Source: Desulfobulbaceae bacterium (lineage in GTDB: Bacteria > Desulfobacterota > Desulfobulbia > Desulfobulbales > SURF-16). Taken from it: DNA of 25,543 nt. A program made the translations under genes and the position numbers. Shown here piece after piece: positions 24,169 to 25,543 of the stretch (positions are counted from its first letter, which is position 1; every line of letters starts with the position of its first letter). The notes below the pieces were generated by a model. That model had not been told where the DNA came from. It saw only the letters and a program-made list of their open reading frames with translations, and made no database searches. The stretch covers positions 1 through 25,543 of the forward strand of contig JAGHCC010000169.1 in the NCBI GenBank assembly GCA_021160685.1, given 5' to 3'.

Positions 24169-25542
24169 TCAAAAATAGACCCCTTTTACCGCATCCTTCT
24201 CGGCTTGACCACGGCCACCGGCCACAATCGCCTCGGCAACCCTCCTTGCCGACTTGGTCATATCATTGATTCCGATACCTTCCCAGCCAAAACCGCAGAC
24301 ATACAATCCCTTTTCTTTATCCTCCAACATCCTCCGCCATTCAAGGAGGCGGGGATGATCCATCTCCAGCTGTGGAATACCTCCGGCCGGCTTCAACACC
24401 CTGGCAAAGACCGGCGGCTCGGGCAGATCCATCAGTTGTTTGAGATCGTCAAGAACCCTCTTAATGATTTCCTCGTCAGCCAGCTCCAGTTTTTCCGGAT
24501 GTCGGCGACCGCCGACAAGGGCTTCAATCAGCACATGACCGGCCGGAGCACGGCCGGGAAACATCTGTGATGAAAAAAGAGCGCCCAGGGCAAAACGATT
24601 TTCCCTTTCAGGAGCCAGATAACCGAACCCATAAGGAATTTGAACCCGGTCGGAAAACCCCAAAGCGACATTAAAAATACGTGCCACGGGAATAGCAGCT
24701 ACAGGAGGAGTACTGAGCTTAGAGAGCAGAGAAAGAGCCGGATTGACAGGCAGAGCCATGACCACGTTGTGAGCCGAAAATATTTTCTTTTCCGTGTCAA
24801 TATGGTAGCAGCCATCATCCTGCCTGTTCAGCCGGCATACCGAAGAGTTAAAGACAATCTCCCTGTTCCGGGCCAGAACCTGAACCAGCCGTTCAAGTCC
24901 TTGGGGAAAATTCTTCATGGTCGGCAGGGGGCCGGATCTTTTGCTCTTCTTTTTTTTTGCTTTCAGTCCTCGAAAAATGGAGCCATGCTCCTTCTCCAGC
25001 CGGCGCACGCCCGGCATGACCGCGTCGATACTGAGACGCTGATAATCTCCGGAAAAAGTACCGATCACCGCCACATCCACCAGGGGAAGAACTCCCTTGC
25101 CGAAACGATACTCGGCCCATTGGGCAATGGTCTGATCGGCCTGACAAGGCTTCATCCAGAGATCACCGAGTAGCCGCAGCTTTGCCTTCACTGAAAGCAG
25201 CGGCGTAGTCAGCATACTCTGGGGTTTCTGGGGCAGGGGGATCAGTCTCCCCCGATGGCAGACAAAACGGCGAAAATCGCCAAGGGGCACGGGCTGGGCT
25301 TCTTTTTCAAGACCGGTATCGCGTAGAATTTCCCGGCTTTCCTCGACATTGTCCAAAAAACCGTGCGGCCCACACTCAGCCAAAAATCCATCCTCGGAAA
25401 AAGATTGAATGGCTCCTCCGGCCCGCTCGGACTTTTCAAGAAGCAGGACGCGCAGATCAGGACGTATTTTCTGCAGGAAATGGGCCGTGGCCAGACCGGA
25501 AATGCCGCTGCCGATAATTATCACATCGTAAATTGTTTTCAT
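24169..25542 (-). CDS. hemY: FAD-dependent protoporphyrinogen oxidase (HemY/PPOX type)
   Basis: A 457-residue flavoprotein of the type often labelled hemG/hemY. The N-terminal dinucleotide-binding motif is GSGISGLATAHFL (residues ~12-24), with LLEKSERAGGAIQS closing the FAD site. The C-terminal FAD motif LYVCGFGWEGIGINDMTKSARRVAE lies near 415-438. It oxidises protoporphyrinogen IX to protoporphyrin IX before iron insertion; in an anaerobe the electrons may go to an acceptor other than oxygen. The start ATG lies at the last bases of the window (25542-25540), so an upstream alternative start cannot be checked. Its 3' end faces the lipoprotein gene across 118 bp with no clear terminator. Confidence 0.92.
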   Translation of the reverse strand: MKTIYDVIIIGSGISGLATAHFLQKIRPDLRVLLLEKSERAGGAIQSFSEDGFLAECGPHGFLDNVEESREILRDTGLEKEAQPVPLGDFRRFVCHRGRLIPLPQKPQSMLTTPLLSVKAKLRLLGDLWMKPCQADQTIAQWAEYRFGKGVLPLVDVAVIGTFSGDYQRLSIDAVMPGVRRLEKEHGSIFRGLKAKKKKSKRSGPLPTMKNFPQGLERLVQVLARNREIVFNSSVCRLNRQDDGCYHIDTEKKIFSAHNVVMALPVNPALSLLSKLSTPPVAAIPVARIFNVALGFSDRVQIPYGFGYLAPERENRFALGALFSSQMFPGRAPAGHVLIEALVGGRRHPEKLELADEEIIKRVLDDLKQLMDLPEPPVFARVLKPAGGIPQLEMDHPRLLEWRRMLEDKEKGLYVCGFGWEGIGINDMTKSARRVAEAIVAGGRGQAEKDAVKGVYF

Positions 25543-25543
25543 A

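Overview
The window looks like chromosome from an anaerobic, cytochrome-rich bacterium, most likely a deltaproteobacterium (Desulfobacterota, Desulfobulbales-like). This is inferred from a periplasmic tetrahaem cytochrome c3-type protein, a System II cytochrome c assembly pair (ResB/CcsB), a NikR nickel regulator, a LysR regulator resembling the selenium-associated type, a pabB-pabC fusion and a GGDDF-type diguanylate cyclase-like protein. Nearly everything is housekeeping. No tRNA, rRNA, CRISPR array or complete insertion sequence was seen.

Layout. From 1 to 1893 (-) lies a PabB-PabC fusion cut by the window edge. It is divergent from a CBS-CBS-ACT protein (2208-2891, +) with a good promoter and terminator. 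From 2975 to 6867 (-) a secreted DUF4139 protein is followed 2 nt later by an 819-residue FtsH/M41-like protease. That protease has an extra Clp-like domain and two damaged AAA+ modules, yet keeps its zinc-protease residues; it is the most unusual gene here. From 7140 to 12020 (-) lie resB-ccsB, a tetrahaem cytochrome and a class A penicillin-binding protein, separated by recognisable terminators. From 12021 to 12487 a non-coding stretch carries a perfect 29-bp inverted repeat and the rpmB promoter; rpmB (L28) follows on +.

From 12797 to 17915 (-) runs ispG-proS-relA. The RelA/SpoT protein has lost key hydrolase residues, and the normal proS reading frame is interrupted by TAA at codon 13. 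From 18126 to 19548 (-) are a LysR regulator and nikR. A 542-bp AT-rich spacer then separates the minus-strand genes from dnaA (20091-21422, +). After another long AT-rich non-coding stretch come a membrane GGDEF protein and a TPR/coiled-coil lipoprotein candidate whose N-terminal codons lie in a roughly 160-bp hairpin repeat. The window ends with a FAD-type protoporphyrinogen oxidase (-).

Functional links. Haem oxidation (HemY-type), cytochrome c assembly (ResB/CcsB) and a multihaem cytochrome make a haem/electron-transfer theme. RelA and the GGDEF protein are nucleotide second-messenger proteins. DUF4139 plus the pseudo-AAA M41 protease is the best candidate for an undescribed system, possibly linked to envelope quality control, but its function cannot be read from sequence alone.
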